From the NCBI GenBank assembly GCA_004380135.1, contig QXCR01000080.1, positions 62,001-126,000 on the forward strand: a DNA stretch of 64,000 nucleotides. The letters are read 5' to 3'. Below, one piece after another: positions 33,338 to 44,597 of the stretch (the stretch's first letter is position 1; each line of letters begins with the position of its first letter). Both the position numbers and the translations under genes were made by a program. This DNA is from Stemphylium vesicarium. Lineage: Eukaryota; Ascomycota; Dothideomycetes; Pleosporales; Pleosporaceae. The notes under the pieces are model-generated. The model was not told where the DNA came from, searched no databases, and saw only the letters and a list, made by a program, of their open reading frames with translations.

Positions 33338-34635
33338 TCAGTCGGTGCCAGTCGCGGCAGTAGCCTTCGCCTTCGCCTTCTTTGCCCTTTTCTTCTCCTT
33401 CTTCGATAGCTGAGCTTCGTTTGCTGCAATCGACACCTGCTCAATCTCACCCGCCAGACCTAAATCGCCGTCCGCTTTTGGGGTTGACTCGATCTGGATC
33501 ACTGAGTCTGAGCGCACGTGACCGGATGCTTTCGGCCCTTCTGGAGGCGGGTCGCTCGCCACAAGCTGTTCTGCCTTTTTGCCCATCTGCTGGTACGTCT
33601 TGCTAGATTTGAAGTCCAGTTCGTCCGTGAAGGGCTCTGGTGTAGCTGGGACGTCCGAGGTAGGCTCGATGTCGTCCATCTTAACAGAGTCATCTTGGGC
33701 GGTTTCCGGGACGACGGGGATCTCCTCTTTCGGCGTTTCAAGGACTGGCGGGGCCTCTACTTCAGGCTTGATATCGTTGATTGCTTGAGTATCTTCGACA
33801 GGCGCAGGTTCCCCGACGCTCTCGATTTGGGGGATTTCTGGCACGGTCTCAGCAGTTGGAGTGAGAGCACCATCGTTTTTTGCCACCAGAGTCGCCGGCG
33901 TCCGAGCATAATTACTCATAACAGTTTTCCACACAAGCTGCAGAAGTTTGCTGTTGCCGTCGACCGTGGTGATGAAATCGGGCTTTCGGAATGGCTCTGG
34001 ATCTTCCGCCATGGCGGTGTTGAGGGCATCTTCGATGTACGCAGGATACCACACGTCATCTTCTGGAAGTAGAGGGAACAAATGATCTCTTGCTACCGCG
34101 AGAATATCGAAGATGCTCACCTCTTCTCCAAAAGACTTGACTTTGTTCTGCGCCAGCTCCGTGAGGCCCGGTAGTTCGTAGCGAACGGCGGCACAATAGA
34201 CGCAGGCACTTAGCCTGTAGCTCTCAGGTATCACCTTGTCGGACGCAGCATTTACGCCGAGAGTCTGGTATTTGCCGGTATACAGGTAGTGTACCAGCGT
34301 ATGCGCGGTCGTTTGGTCGAGCTCTGGTAGCTGCACAGATTGCTTGACGAAAGCCAAGGGATAGGACTTTGCCGCAAGTACCTCGCTCCGGCTTAAGACG
34401 CTGTCATGGACCAAAAACCGGACTTCTTCGGGGCCTACTTCTAGCGAGACCATTTGCGTACTCGCATAAGGGCTGTGAGGTTCGACCGTTAGATCTCGTC
34501 AGGTGTAGAGAGTGAAGGGAGACCTTACGACTTCTCGTCGGTGCTAATGGCTAAGTCGCCCACGCCATACTTATATCCAATCGCCCCATCATGTTCGTGC
34601 GAGACGTCCAGAGTGGAATTGTCGCTTACTGACAT
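33338..34635 (-). CDS. BTB/POZ domain protein
   Basis: Probably an adaptor or dimerisation protein; fungal single-BTB proteins are mostly uncharacterised. Two exons: 34529-34635 and 33338-34472; the 56-bp intron joins DEKS to PYASTQMVSLEVGPEEV. Product 413 aa. The BTB fold spans about 36-150: VSLEVGPEEVRFLVHDSVLSRSEV (strand 1 and helix 1), then VQLPELDQTTAHTLVHYLYTGKY, the characteristic helix and YLYTG turn, then the ACVYCAAVRYELPGLTELA helix. After about 230 the chain is Pro/Glu/Val-rich and disordered-looking. It ends in a Lys-rich block (SKKEKKRAKKAKAKA), possibly a nuclear or nucleic-acid-binding tail. No Kelch, MATH or zinc-finger partner domain is seen. Confidence 0.85.
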
Positions 34636-35302
34636 CTTGTGCTAGACCCCGAGCGATGCCTGTTGTCGTTTTCATCGGAAGGTTCACCGAAATAGCTCCA
34701 TTTATCTTTGACTACAACAGTGAGGCTCAAAATACATGCGCTGTCAAAACCGCGCTTTGCATGGTCTGTATGCACTTGTGAGCTGTCATTCCGACGATAG
34801 ACTTCAGCCTTGTGGCTGCTGTGATCTTGTTGGTCAGCCTGGCCGTCCTTCACTGCACCCCGCAAACGGTGCGCCCAATGGCAGATGTGACAATGCTGAG
34901 CTGAGCAATACCGGTGAGATCGGGCGCAAACGTATTGGTATTGGGCAATTGCTTGTCGCGTATCTCAGCCCGATCGTTTTGCACGCAAGATCGGGCTCGA
35001 AATACTGTACTTTATATGTGTATGAATGACTTGTAGTGTCAATTCGATGTGACAAGCGGAAGCTCGCCTGACCGCAGATGAGGTCTTAACCTTGTAAATG
35101 AGTAATACTAATTTGAGCTCTGAGTTCTGTCGTCGTGAATGTTGAGTCCAACATAGCCGCGACGTCATGTTGAGGCAACGCGCGAGTGCCAGTAACGATA
35201 TTGAACATTTTGATACAAGCCGAACATATGCTTACCAATTTTCGGCCCTTCTATCAATGGAATTCAAGAACTTCTATTCATTTACAGTTCCCTAGGATCA
35301 TT
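34636..35302. other. intergenic at the left edge of an accessory-looking block
   Basis: 667 bp, no coding frame of note. The short phrase GATCGGGC recurs at 34920 and 34990 but is too short to interpret. Confidence 0.4.
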
Positions 35303-36511
35303 TCAGATATGGGGAATGAAAGAAGACCATTTGACTTCAAGAAAGGCATCAGCTGGTAGACTGCGCATACTATAAAGCACTTCGAACAACAAAGCGAGTC
35401 TTGCCATGGCATACAGTGATGCAGGTATGATAAACCATAAAGATGCAGGCCACCGCATCTTGTAACCTCCCATAGTATCCATGCCCAGGTTTTGGAATTT
35501 CTCGTGACAGCAAGCAACTACTTCGGTAGTTCCATACGTAGCTAGCAAGCCCCACATGACGAGACAATTGCCACGCCAAAGCCATGTCTCCCATGCCGTT
35601 TCGAAACTGAAGTTCCAGCCTGCGAGATGTATACTAGCAAATGAAGCAGTAGCCACTGCTAATGATAGATGCTGATAGATGTTGGCTAGTTGCGGATCTC
35701 GGTCGTTCGGAATGCGCTGGATCGGCTTGCTCTGCAAGCCGCGACGGAGTATCCAGTTGAAGAGCATCGGGTTCCATTTGCGGGCGATGTATGCATTAGG
35801 CTCGATGAAATCTAACGGTGTGTTTGTATAGTGCTCTAGGGTATCTCCACCACACGCTCCGACAATCTCCTTTAGACTTTTCTCTGTGAAAACTGTTGTA
35901 GGCGTCTCCACATCCAGTGGCTTTTGTAGCCAGTACCATAGTGTTGTAAGGGATGTAAGAGCTAGGGCGATACTGGATAGCTCCAAGGGTGTGATGGCGA
36001 GATGTTGTATTGCACGCGCGATCGTTTGGGTCGTCAACCACGCGGTCTGGAAGCATGCGAGAAATTTGGCGACTTTATCTGCATTACTTTTGTCCCAGAT
36101 TTCCTTCTTGGTGACTCTTGGTAACGCGATGATATTATGCTCAACAAGATAACGAACTTGTTTTACAGTAATAGGGATGGTTTCGCTGTCGGCGGCCCGT
36201 AGTTGAAAGCCACCGCTGTCAGCGTAATAAGCGTGCTCGGTTGACCACTCCTCCTTGTCAAAGCCCAAATCTCGCCTCGACTGCGGACAGCCATGAAGTA
36301 AGTAAGCTCTGTCCCGATACTTTGTCTTTCTGTTAACCAAGGCAAGACTTCCCGAACCGTCGTCCATGTACGCAAAGGTTTTAGATACTGTGGTTGAAGT
36401 TCGCAAGACAGTTCTGCGCAATTTCTGCCTTCCCCGCCCACAGTTTCTTCGTAAAGAATGGTTCACAGAGCAGGATAAACAGACTGGCCGAGCCAACTTT
36501 TGCCGGTACAC
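35303..36511 (-). CDS. fungal multi-pass membrane protein family, N-terminus probably lost
   Basis: An open frame of 402 codons. From about residue 90 on (EEWSTEHAYYADSGGFQL) it resembles a large uncharacterised fungal membrane-protein family: the aromatic Gly-Gly-Phe block, then ITVKQVRYLVEHNII, KKEIWDKSNADKVAKFLACFQTAW, a helix TPLELSSIALALTSLTTLWYWLQKPLDV, and later hydrophobic helices near 290-310 (LAVATASFASIHLAGWNF), 320-345 and 365-385. The family normally has an N-terminal membrane part, which I cannot find upstream. The first 60-90 codons here are instead antisense to a different coding-like sequence on the plus strand (36366-36737). The protein is therefore probably truncated by rearrangement or has unresolved 5' exons. 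Function unknown. Confidence 0.6.
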   Translation of the reverse strand: MYRQKLARPVCLSCSVNHSLRRNCGRGRQKLRRTVLRTSTTVSKTFAYMDDGSGSLALVNRKTKYRDRAYLLHGCPQSRRDLGFDKEEWSTEHAYYADSGGFQLRAADSETIPITVKQVRYLVEHNIIALPRVTKKEIWDKSNADKVAKFLACFQTAWLTTQTIARAIQHLAITPLELSSIALALTSLTTLWYWLQKPLDVETPTTVFTEKSLKEIVGACGGDTLEHYTNTPLDFIEPNAYIARKWNPMLFNWILRRGLQSKPIQRIPNDRDPQLANIYQHLSLAVATASFASIHLAGWNFSFETAWETWLWRGNCLVMWGLLATYGTTEVVACCHEKFQNLGMDTMGGYKMRWPASLWFIIPASLYAMARLALLFEVLYSMRSLPADAFLEVKWSSFIPHI

Positions 36512-36737
36512 GGCTCACCCCTGGTATATCAAGCCGTCTCTCTCTGCGAGGTGGGGACCCAAAGCACTGCTACTGCGCCTCATTGGCGGCATGATTCCTG
36601 GGGAGAAGTATTTTCCAGACGGGTATCGCATTCAGGAGCTCGGGCCTTCGGAACTGGTCGGAAAGGGGGATGCTGAGATGAGTAAAACCAGGGAACACCT
36701 CAGGGCGAAAAGGAAGGGATGCGTCTTTTCACGGTAA
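36366..36737 (+). pseudogene. C-terminal fragment of an oxygenase-like protein (DUF2236/MpaB type suspected)
   Basis: A 123-codon plus-strand frame that looks like the tail of a larger protein. The order is KVLDTVVEVRKTVLRNFCLPRP, then HPWYIKPSLSARWGPKALL, RLIGGMIPGEKYFPDGY, and finally ELGPSELVGKGDAEM with a Cys-rich end. I associate this pattern with the C-terminus of fungal DUF2236/MpaB-like haem oxygenases, from memory only. The frame stays open upstream to about 36310, but the catalytic part is absent. That space is taken by the minus-strand membrane-protein gene. It is best read as a 5'-truncated relic next to another 5'-truncated relic. It ends 237 bp before the SDR start. Confidence 0.45.
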
Positions 36738-36974
36738 GTGGCTGATGGTATGATGGCAGGGGTGGAGAGCGGAAGATCAAGAAGAGTTCCACATTTAGAT
36801 AGACAAGGGGTACAGGGTCCACGGAAGCATTCCGCGATAGCTTCCCAATGACGGAATGCCGACCCCGCGCCCTCCCCGCGTTGATAAACACCAAGGTCGC
36901 ATCTCATCAAGGTCGAATATACATTGAATTTTTCGCTTTTGCGTCGAGAAATTTATCATTCCCAAAACTACATC

Positions 36975-37789
36975 ATGGCTGCTACAAAAGTAGCTCTTAT
37001 CACGGCTAGCTCAGCGGGGCTGGGTGCCCAAATAGCTCGCGCACTTGCGCCGGATTTCCGCATAGTATGTTGACAACCACTCTTTTGTTCAATGGAGCAT
37101 TTGGATTGACAGGAGGTTAGGTAATAAACTACTCCTCCAATTCGGATCGCGCGCAGTCCCTCATGAAGGAGCTCACATCCATACCCGGCAGTTCCTCGCA
37201 GGCGAACCCACGCTTCCACCTCGTCCAGGCAGACATGTCATCGAAACCCTCGGTCCAGAGCCTCGTAAAGGAAACGATTGAAAAGATGGGCCGCTTAGAC
37301 GTTGTGATATCGAACGCTGGGTGGACGCGCATGACGACATTTACGGACATTGAGCAGCAAGTCAACGACGAAGACTGGGATAAGTGCTTCACCATGAATG
37401 TGAAGACACATTTGTGGCTGGCATATGCGGCGAAGGATGCTTTAGCCGAGAACGAAGGATGCTTCATCTCGACAGCGAGTGTAGCGGGTGTGAAGCCCAG
37501 CGGTAGCAGCGTTCCATATGCAGTGACGAAGGCTGCGCAAATCCACCTCATGAAGAGTCTAGCTGTTATCCTGGCGCCGAGGATTCGCGTCAATAGCGTC
37601 AGTCCCGGTATGCTATTAACAGAGTGGGGCCTCAAGTTTCCAGAGGCGAAGCGCAATGCTGCCATCAACAACACAAAGCTGAAGAGGTTGGCGACGGTTG
37701 AAGACTGTGCAGATCAGGTGAGGACATTGGCACTGAGCCGGAGTATCACTGGACAGAACATATCTATTGATGGTGGCTCATCGGTATAG
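36975..37789 (+). CDS. short-chain dehydrogenase/reductase
   Basis: NAD(P)H-dependent oxidoreductase of the classical SDR family; substrate unknown. Two exons, 36975-37064 and 37121-37789; the 56-bp intron joins DFRI to VINYSSNSDRAQ. Product 252 aa, normal for classical SDRs. The cofactor motif is TASSAGLGAQIA (residues about 10-21). Then come ADMSS (about 67), VISNAGW (variant of NNAG), the catalytic Ser region STASVAG (about 150), YAVTK (Tyr and Lys of the active site, about 163-167) and RVNSVSPGMLLTEWG, which closes the cofactor pocket. The ending SITGQNISIDGGSS is the usual SDR terminus, close to beta-ketoacyl reductase-like members. Its gene converges with the AAA ATPase gene, leaving 60 bp between stop codons. 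Confidence 0.93.
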
Positions 37790-37849
37790 CGATAATGAAA
37801 GCATTAGATTGAGATACAATGGAAAGAACACCATGGTCGTCCATCGCAG

Positions 37850-40467
37850 TTAGCGATACGACTGCTCATTGGAGGCCCCCACCATATACCCTGAGTCGTT
37901 CCGATTCCCCCTCATTACAGCTACAGCATCTTCATCCTTGCGATACAAATCCTTCATATACTTCTTGAAAGATCGGGACATGTTCACCGTTGTGCGGATG
38001 TGTTCTTTCTTGATGATGATGGTACCCCGGGAGTCTTTATCGCCCTCGGTCTCGGCCAGTGATACAGCAATTTGGAAAGCTGGGGGGTGTTAATGTATGC
38101 AGAGTTGTAGCAATTCTTGGACGTACCATTTCTTATCTCGCGCCCATTCCATTGCAGTTGACGCAGCTCTTCCGATTCTTCCACGTAAGCACGTGTGTTA
38201 TCGTGCACCCTCATCTCACCCTCCCTTTCGCGCTCCAATTTCTTGAAGAACGACTCCCACACTTCTGCCCTTGCTTTTGGCGAGAATGGCGGATAGTATA
38301 TTGTGAGGTTGATCCTCGAGATGAACGCTTCGTCAAACATGCCTACCCTGTTAGTAGTGAGGAAAAGGATGCCCTGATAATACTCCATCGCGCGCAAGAA
38401 TGCAGCGACCAGGCTGTTGCGCTGAATATCTTGCACACGTCGATGTTCCATAAAGACATCCGCTTCGTCGATCAGGATGATAGCATTCCATGCTTTCGCG
38501 TACTTGAAGAAGCGTGTAAGCTTTGTTTCGACATCCTCCGGATCTGTTCCGATATCTGCAGACGTAATCGTCAAGAGGGGACGCCCTGTATTAGCTGCAA
38601 TGCACTCTAGTGGAAACGTCAGTTTTAAAATGGATTTCAAATCGGCTCAGTGGACATACCAGCAGTGTAAGTCTTCCCGACACCTGGTTTTCCGTGCAGA
38701 AGAAAGATCAGCCCCTCGCCTTTGCCTTTCACGAAGTCAGTAGACCACAGGGCACTTGAATCCACGCTATCTAAAGCCATCTTTCCGCTTTTCAAATTTG
38801 CTTCTCTTGTTACTTCTGCTCGCAATTCCAGGAGGTATTTGTGGGTAAGACTCTGAATGAGCTGCTTGACATGAGGGTCTTCCAATACGAGGGTATCTAG
38901 CATGGACTTGTCATAATGGACGGGCTGGAACCCAGAAACTTGCAACAGAGCTGTTCTTGGTTAGTGAGGTACTTCAGAGTATCGAGGTAATTCCATACTC
39001 CATTGGCGTGCCTTCAGCACATAAGCGACTACGCTGTTGTTGCAAAGAAAATACTGGTGGTCTGTCATGCCTGATACGTTCATGGGCATGATACTGTGAT
39101 ACCCGCTGAATCTGGCTGGTATCCGTTGTGATTCGATGACTTCACGACAGTCTCTGCAATAGTGACGGTCAAAAATAAAGCCCTGCCCAGGCTCGGCATG
39201 CAAGTTAAGTACCCTGAGTTCGAATTCTTCATATGGAATACGATCCGGGTCTGAGACAACTGATCCTTCGACCTAAAATTATTAGCACAATATCACACGT
39301 TCATGGGTGGAACAATACCAAACGCCGCGGGAACGAAGAGGTATAACCGCGAAAATCCCAGCAACCCTGCCGTCTCAGTTGAAAGAAGGTGCTACCTCTT
39401 TTCTCAAAATATCTTCTGGCGTTCTCCTTTTCTCCCCAAATTTTGCCCCCAGTGCGATATTCGAAGGGATAGGCGACGAGTGAGGTAATCTTTACCTCGC
39501 CAGCGAGTGATGTAATGGGCTCGTGGACGATGGAGGGACCGATGCGGAAGATATCAGAGCACAGATTCCACATTCCGATTTCATAGCTGTGAACTGCCCC
39601 ATTGATGACTACACAGTCCAGCGTTCCCATAACGTATGGCTCGTACTCGCCGACCTCGTTTCGGTCATACAGTAAGTCGATGCCAGGCGAGAAAAGAAGC
39701 CACAGCATATTGAAAGTAGCTACACCTCTTGCGTGTCGCTTACGCTCATCTTCTATTGCTGTCCCTAATGATTCATGTATGAAGTTTCTCACAATGGCTA
39801 TATGCCTGTAAGCATGTTTGCCAGGACAAGCTACCCCGGTGCAGTTGTGAGACCTGTATCTCTCTTGATATTTGGCAATTGCATCGTCGTAGTGTACCAG
39901 TATTGAATAGGGCCAATACAACTTCAGGTTCTTTGCAGCAAGATCGTGACCGGGGGCGTAATCGACCACACATCGCAAAGCCTCCAGCACCGCTGGCGAC
40001 ATGATCTCAATATACGAGCGAAGCTGGGACTCATAAGGTGGTAAATTGACAGGTTTCCCAGCCTCTGAGCGCTGTGGAGATCCTGAGGGATCTTGTGTTG
40101 TAGACTTCGAGCTTGATAAAGCGCCTTCTGAGAATTCTGGTGCTTTAGCTTCTAGCCAAGTGCTCCGGACTTCAACGACCTTCCTGAAAATAGTAAGTCA
40201 ACTTAATTGCCACCTCCTAACAGACGAGAGATCTTACATCACCGGCGACTCGACTAAGAAGGGTTGTTCGATTTCAGCGGCTGGTTTGGGTAGTGGCCGA
40301 CTGTGTATGTGCTCTCCATCGGGTTTCTGGTAGCGGATTCCATAGAGCACCTCATTACGTTGTTTCGAGTCTGCTACTTCGGCACCATTCTTTTCCACAT
40401 CGTCTTTTGCATCAATATGGGCATTGCTGATGCTGTTGCCGTCGACACTATCCACAAGTGGTGGCAT
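37850..40467 (-). CDS. AAA+ ATPase with N-terminal DUF7025-type region
   Basis: ATP-driven remodelling protein of a fungal group; partners unknown. Six exons keep one frame: 40238-40467, 39319-40183, 38999-39272, 38660-38950, 38127-38606 and 37850-38079, with introns of 44-54 bp. Product 789 aa. Residues about 115-410 form the N-terminal domain that I recognise as the DUF7025 type (PAVLEALRCVVDYAPGHDL, WPYSILVHYDDAI, TFNMLWLLFSPG). It is followed by RHYCRDCREVIE with a CxxC pair and the linker DHQYFLCNNSVVAYVLKARQW. The AAA module carries Walker A GKPGVGKT (about 543-550), split from the next helix by an intron, Walker B AIILIDEADVF (about 595-605), sensor LFLTTNRV and the Arg-rich FISRINLTIYY. 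The lid and the tail (SFKKYMKDLYRKDED) are present. All key ATPase residues are intact. Confidence 0.9.
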
Positions 40468-41022
40468 CTTGATAATTAGGTATCAACAATATGTCGTGCA
40501 CGGGCTGGTAGTCGTCAGCCTGATCTTGTTGAAGTGACAGAACGCCGTCCGGGTCAACAAAAGTACACGAACGATTGAACCGACAGATCGCTTTGATTGA
40601 AGATGGAGTACGATAGTTCAGGTTAAGAGCATATGCAGAGAATTCGAGAACCTGCAAGAACACATCGTCTCAGTAGCGCATTGCAACGGCACTCTATTTG
40701 CACCGCAGTTTCCAGCCTTACATGGGTGGCTGTCATACTGTCGCCTAGACCGTGTCTATTCGACTGCTTAATCATGTAGCACTGGGGCGAATTCCTACCA
40801 GAGTCAAACTCTTTGGAGCGGGGCAATCTTGTGTGGAACGATCAGCTTCATGAGCCGCAAGGCTGAACATTCTTCCGTCCAATTGAGCCTTGCCACGTCG
40901 GACTTACCGATCAGTGAGCTTACATTCGCAATCTGCGTCAGTCTCATCTCAGTAAGTAATTCTCAGATTGGCGTTTGCTGACACCTTTATCTGATCTCGG
41001 ACTGGGTGACAGAGTTCTCGGG
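40468..41022. promoter_or_regulatory. divergent intergenic region between AAA ATPase and DUF7708 genes
   Basis: 555 bp between two divergent start codons, possibly a shared promoter. Additional 5' exons of the DUF7708 gene could also lie here, for example around 40850-40950, but none is required by the frame. No specific site recognised. Confidence 0.4.
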
Positions 41023-43186
41023 ATGGAGAAGGCATTGAAAGGCATTGAAAGGCATGTGGCATTCGAAACCCACGGTAGAGATTGTACCATCAACATGGCG
41101 AACTTTCAAGTATCCGAAGAAGAGCAATTCGTGCCACGAGAGATTGTACGCGCCTTTTCTATGCGCATCAGAGCGAACAATGAAAATGATACCGATGGTG
41201 GATCGGAGATAGAGAGAGCTCTTGTACAAAACCTTCAAGATGACGAAAGTCAGCAAAGGAAGCGCATTCGGCAGATAAATGAGTACCTCGACTCCACGAG
41301 GTAAGAGTTGTGATGGCCTGGTAGAGACTGCTTGCAATAGCTAATCAGACTCGCATTAAAGGCCCCAGGAACTTGCAAAGCTGAGCCAACTGAGACAAGC
41401 ACTGCAGCTGTCCATGAACGAGTTCACTTCTCGAGTCCACAAGAGTTCACCTCAGGATGTCGCACCCAGAAAGATCGAGGCTTGGGAGGATGTCGCCTCA
41501 ATAGTCGAAAACATGATGGACCGCCTGAAACGTAAACAAGACGCGAGCAAATTTCACCGCGCTATCAAACACCTTCGTACATTTTGTAACACTGTCAAAG
41601 CGCACTCTACGGGTTTGAAGATGTTGCCAACCAGCAATGACTATGTCACAGTCTTCTATGGGGCCCTTGCCACGGTATTGCAGGTTCGTATCTATCAAAA
41701 GCTCCTTTCGGCCAGGTGGCAAGTGCTGATACTTCGATAGGCTTCAGAGGGTTATACCAAAGTTATGGAAGCATTGCCTCGGGCGCTGGTTGAGATCAAC
41801 GATGCAGTCGCCGCAATAGAGAAGCGCTCGTGGCTATTTGAGAACGACACGATGAAATGTTACATGTGGCGCATTTACAGCCAGATATTCTCATTCTTTG
41901 GAGAAGTCATCCGCTGGTATACAAAGCGATCCGTTCAACGCCTTCTGAGTAGTTTCAATGAACATCTGCCAGAGTTCTTTGACGATCAAGTCGAGGAAAT
42001 CCAGAAATTGGCGAAACTGGTCCACAACGAAGCCGACTTTCGAGCGCAGGCAGATGCGCAAATCAACAGATTGTATCTAGAGGAGATGGATGGGAAGTTC
42101 AATAGGTTCATGATGGAGCTACGCGAGAGAGACCGTGCTCAGCGTAGCAGATATGAACGCTTTCGCGAAGCGTTGGAGGAAAAGAAGCGATATGAACTCT
42201 GGGATAAGCAAGTTCTAGAAAAAACACTCCTGGAAACCTGGAACAAAATCAAAAGACAGGATACTGGATCCGCAATGATCGAGATTCTTGAAGAAGATGC
42301 CAGGAGGCGGATTTCTTGGCTCGAGGGGCCAGAGAACATAGAGTTGGTGCATTTCGACGGCTTTCTTGGTTCGCGCACTTCAATGCGAAGGGATAGTGGT
42401 GACCTTGATACCCCCAAAGGAACGCGAGATGTGTTACTCTTGCGCTCAGCCAGACTGGAAGATTGTTTCGACCGCGCCAAAGTTATGATACCCCGGTCGT
42501 CAGAAAACGAAGCTGCCTTTGCGGACCCAGATGTGGCGGATCAGATCCGGTCCTGGATCATGGCAACTGATTCCCAGATATTGTATACTTCTGGGACAGA
42601 CCCGTTTGGCGAGAGCTCTCAGACCTCCGATGCAATCAGTCACTATGCACTAGTCGTTCGAGAAGCAGGCTTAGCCGTATGCTCGTACTCCTGCTCGCTT
42701 CAGAGTGAAAATCCACCTGCAGGCCGCACACGAGAAACGATGGAGCTTGTTGCTTTGGTGTATAGTTTGATACGCCAATTGGTCGAACTCCTTCCGTCTA
42801 CCCCTGAGTCGAAAGGTGTATTGATGGACGGCTTACGTTGGACTGAGCTTGACGGAGCGTTGAGTACGTTTTCGGTGGCGCTGGATATTCTCAATACTCT
42901 CTTGCATGCGACAAAGCATGCAGTCGTCATAATCATCATCGACGGTATCGATTTGCTGGACGATCCGAGTCACAGAAGTACTGAAAAGTGGCTAACAGCC
43001 CTTGTGCAATTGCTTGCAAAGCTTCCGGTCATGACGCAAGGTGCAGTCTTCAAGGTATGGTTTAATTCTGGCGGAATCTCGACAACCCTGTTCGAAACTT
43101 TAGAGCCAAGTCAAATCGCGATATCAGGCTTATCGGACTTTCGCTCTGGTAGGCAGATGGCCGGCAGTGAGCTTTTAATGCTATAG
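41023..43186 (+). CDS. DUF7708-domain STAND-like protein lacking a clear P-loop
   Basis: Three exons: 41023-41300, 41362-41683 and 41741-43186 (introns 61 and 57 bp, the second with GTTCGT donor). Product 681 aa. The stretch from about 100 to 330 matches the pattern I recall for DUF7708, a helical domain at the front of fungal NLR/STAND-like proteins: FCNTVKAHSTGLKMLP, NDYVTVFYGALATVLQ, then IYSQIFSFFGEVIRWYTKRSVQRLLSSFNEHL. A long charged coiled-coil follows (MMELRERDRAQRSRYERFREALEEKKRYE). The last 250 residues resemble a nucleotide-binding module with DQIRSWI, AGLAVCSYSCSL and the hydrophobic strand VVIIIIDGIDLLDD (Walker B-like). No GxxxxGK[ST] is present where the P-loop should be. No WD40, ankyrin or TPR repeats follow. 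Its 3' end lies 47 bp from that of the Pth11-like gene. Confidence 0.75.
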
Positions 43187-43233
43187 TAGGCCATAGAGGC
43201 ACTATCAGATGTGCACCTGAGGTCGCGCGTATG

Positions 43234-44597
43234 CTAATTCGAATGATTGGCTGAAATTTCCCATTCTCGCTTGATCATTATTGAACGAGAATCATGACTG
43301 GCCAAAGAGGCACTTTCGTCCAGTTGGCACTCTGAGCTGTTGCTCGCTACAAGATTGAGCTTCTTAGACCTCTTCTTTGGATTCCCTTGCAGGGACGCAG
43401 TACGAAATCGGGACATCGGAAGATCCTGGGAACAGGCTTTCGATCCGGCACTCAAACTGGGGAGCGATCGCAGTTCATGACTTCGGTTCGTTTGGCTATC
43501 TTCATTCGTTGTTGCTTCAGGTACGCGTACCAGGGAAAGACCTGCGGTCATGAATCCTTGGGTAAAGCCCTTGAGCAGAGGCGTCGTTGAAGATATCAAA
43601 CTATAGGATAGAGAGACGTTCTGCCAAGCGACAGTCGAGACGATGTCAATGGCGGACTGGTGATTGCCCACGAACTTAGAGTAAGCGAGCAGGTGCATAA
43701 GGGAGAACGCGATATTTCTGAGAGGGGTGAATGTTAGTACCAAATCCAGAATACGTAGCAAAATCGAGATCATGGCTTACGGCGTTCTGGTGGAGAATGC
43801 GAGCATGACAACCACTTTGCTCTTGGTCGCCAGAAGAGTATCGTAGAGGCCAATCATGGGCAAGAGTGTAATGACAAGTTCGGTAAACGCATCGCCAGCA
43901 GCGACTGCCCTCAGCCATGGAATAAAATTAGTACAATGGGCTTCACCAGGCTTTGGGATGATGGTATCGGCTGAGCAAATAGTTGTGGCTGCAAGGACGC
44001 TGACTAGGGTCCATATCACGACAAAGCCCGAAGCGCCTATCGCCACGCGGGATACTCTCACATTCTGTGTGAAGACTGCCCGGAGTAAGATCAGCATGGA
44101 TATTTTCGATAGGCCGAGGGCGATGTAGAGTAGGATATGGCTTGTAAAGAAGGACTAACGATAGTATCAGCGCTTACTTGTTACCTAGTCAGATACCGCG
44201 TTCGAGGGACTTCTGCTGACCTTTTGGACTTGTGAAATCCCTGAATCGTCAATGATCTTGTATGATTTTCCGAGGCCGTTTCTCAGAGATCTAAACAGCG
44301 AACCCCACATGCCAAATCCCACCAACTATATCATTGTTAGTCGAGCTGTGGCAGAAGAGTAGCCATGGCAACAAGCATCCGGACACATACGTGCGCCAGA
44401 ATAATGACGATGTCGTCAATGGTATGTGCTTTCCATTTTGTGTATCCCAGACGGATTGCCAGAACCAGAACAGTATAGATCAGTGACAGTAATGAGGCTA
44501 CCCAAAGTGGAGCGCTGTGATTGTCTGGCGTGATGTGAGCAAACCGATTGTCCGATGCCCTATCCAGGTGTCGGGGGATGAAATCAGATGTCATCAT
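43234..44597 (-). CDS. Pth11-like seven-helix membrane protein (fungal rhodopsin-like domain)
   Basis: Likely plasma-membrane receptor of the Pth11-like class; ligand unknown. Four exons: 44391-44597, 44221-44325, 43781-44154 and 43234-43717, all junctions in frame; 389 aa from ATG 44597 (another ATG follows directly at 44594). Helices appear in the family order: WVASLLSLIYTVLVLAIRLGYTKW (TM1), DDIVIILAHLVGFGMWGSLF (TM2), FFTSHILLYIALGLSKISMLILL (TM3), VAIGASGFVVIWTLVSVLAATT (TM4), AFTELVITLLPMIGLYDTLL (TM5), SKVVVMLAFSTRTPNIAFSLMHLL across the last intron (TM6), then STVAWQNVSLSYSLISSTTPLLKGF (TM7). The KISMLILLRAVF loop and the Cys of GEAHCTNFIPW are typical. The 110-residue tail is Ser/Arg-rich. 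No CFEM domain at the N-terminus. Confidence 0.88.

Noticed and set aside
41029..41053. Doubled GGCATTGAAA within the DUF7708 gene start
   Set aside because: Two short copies inside coding sequence, no wider pattern.
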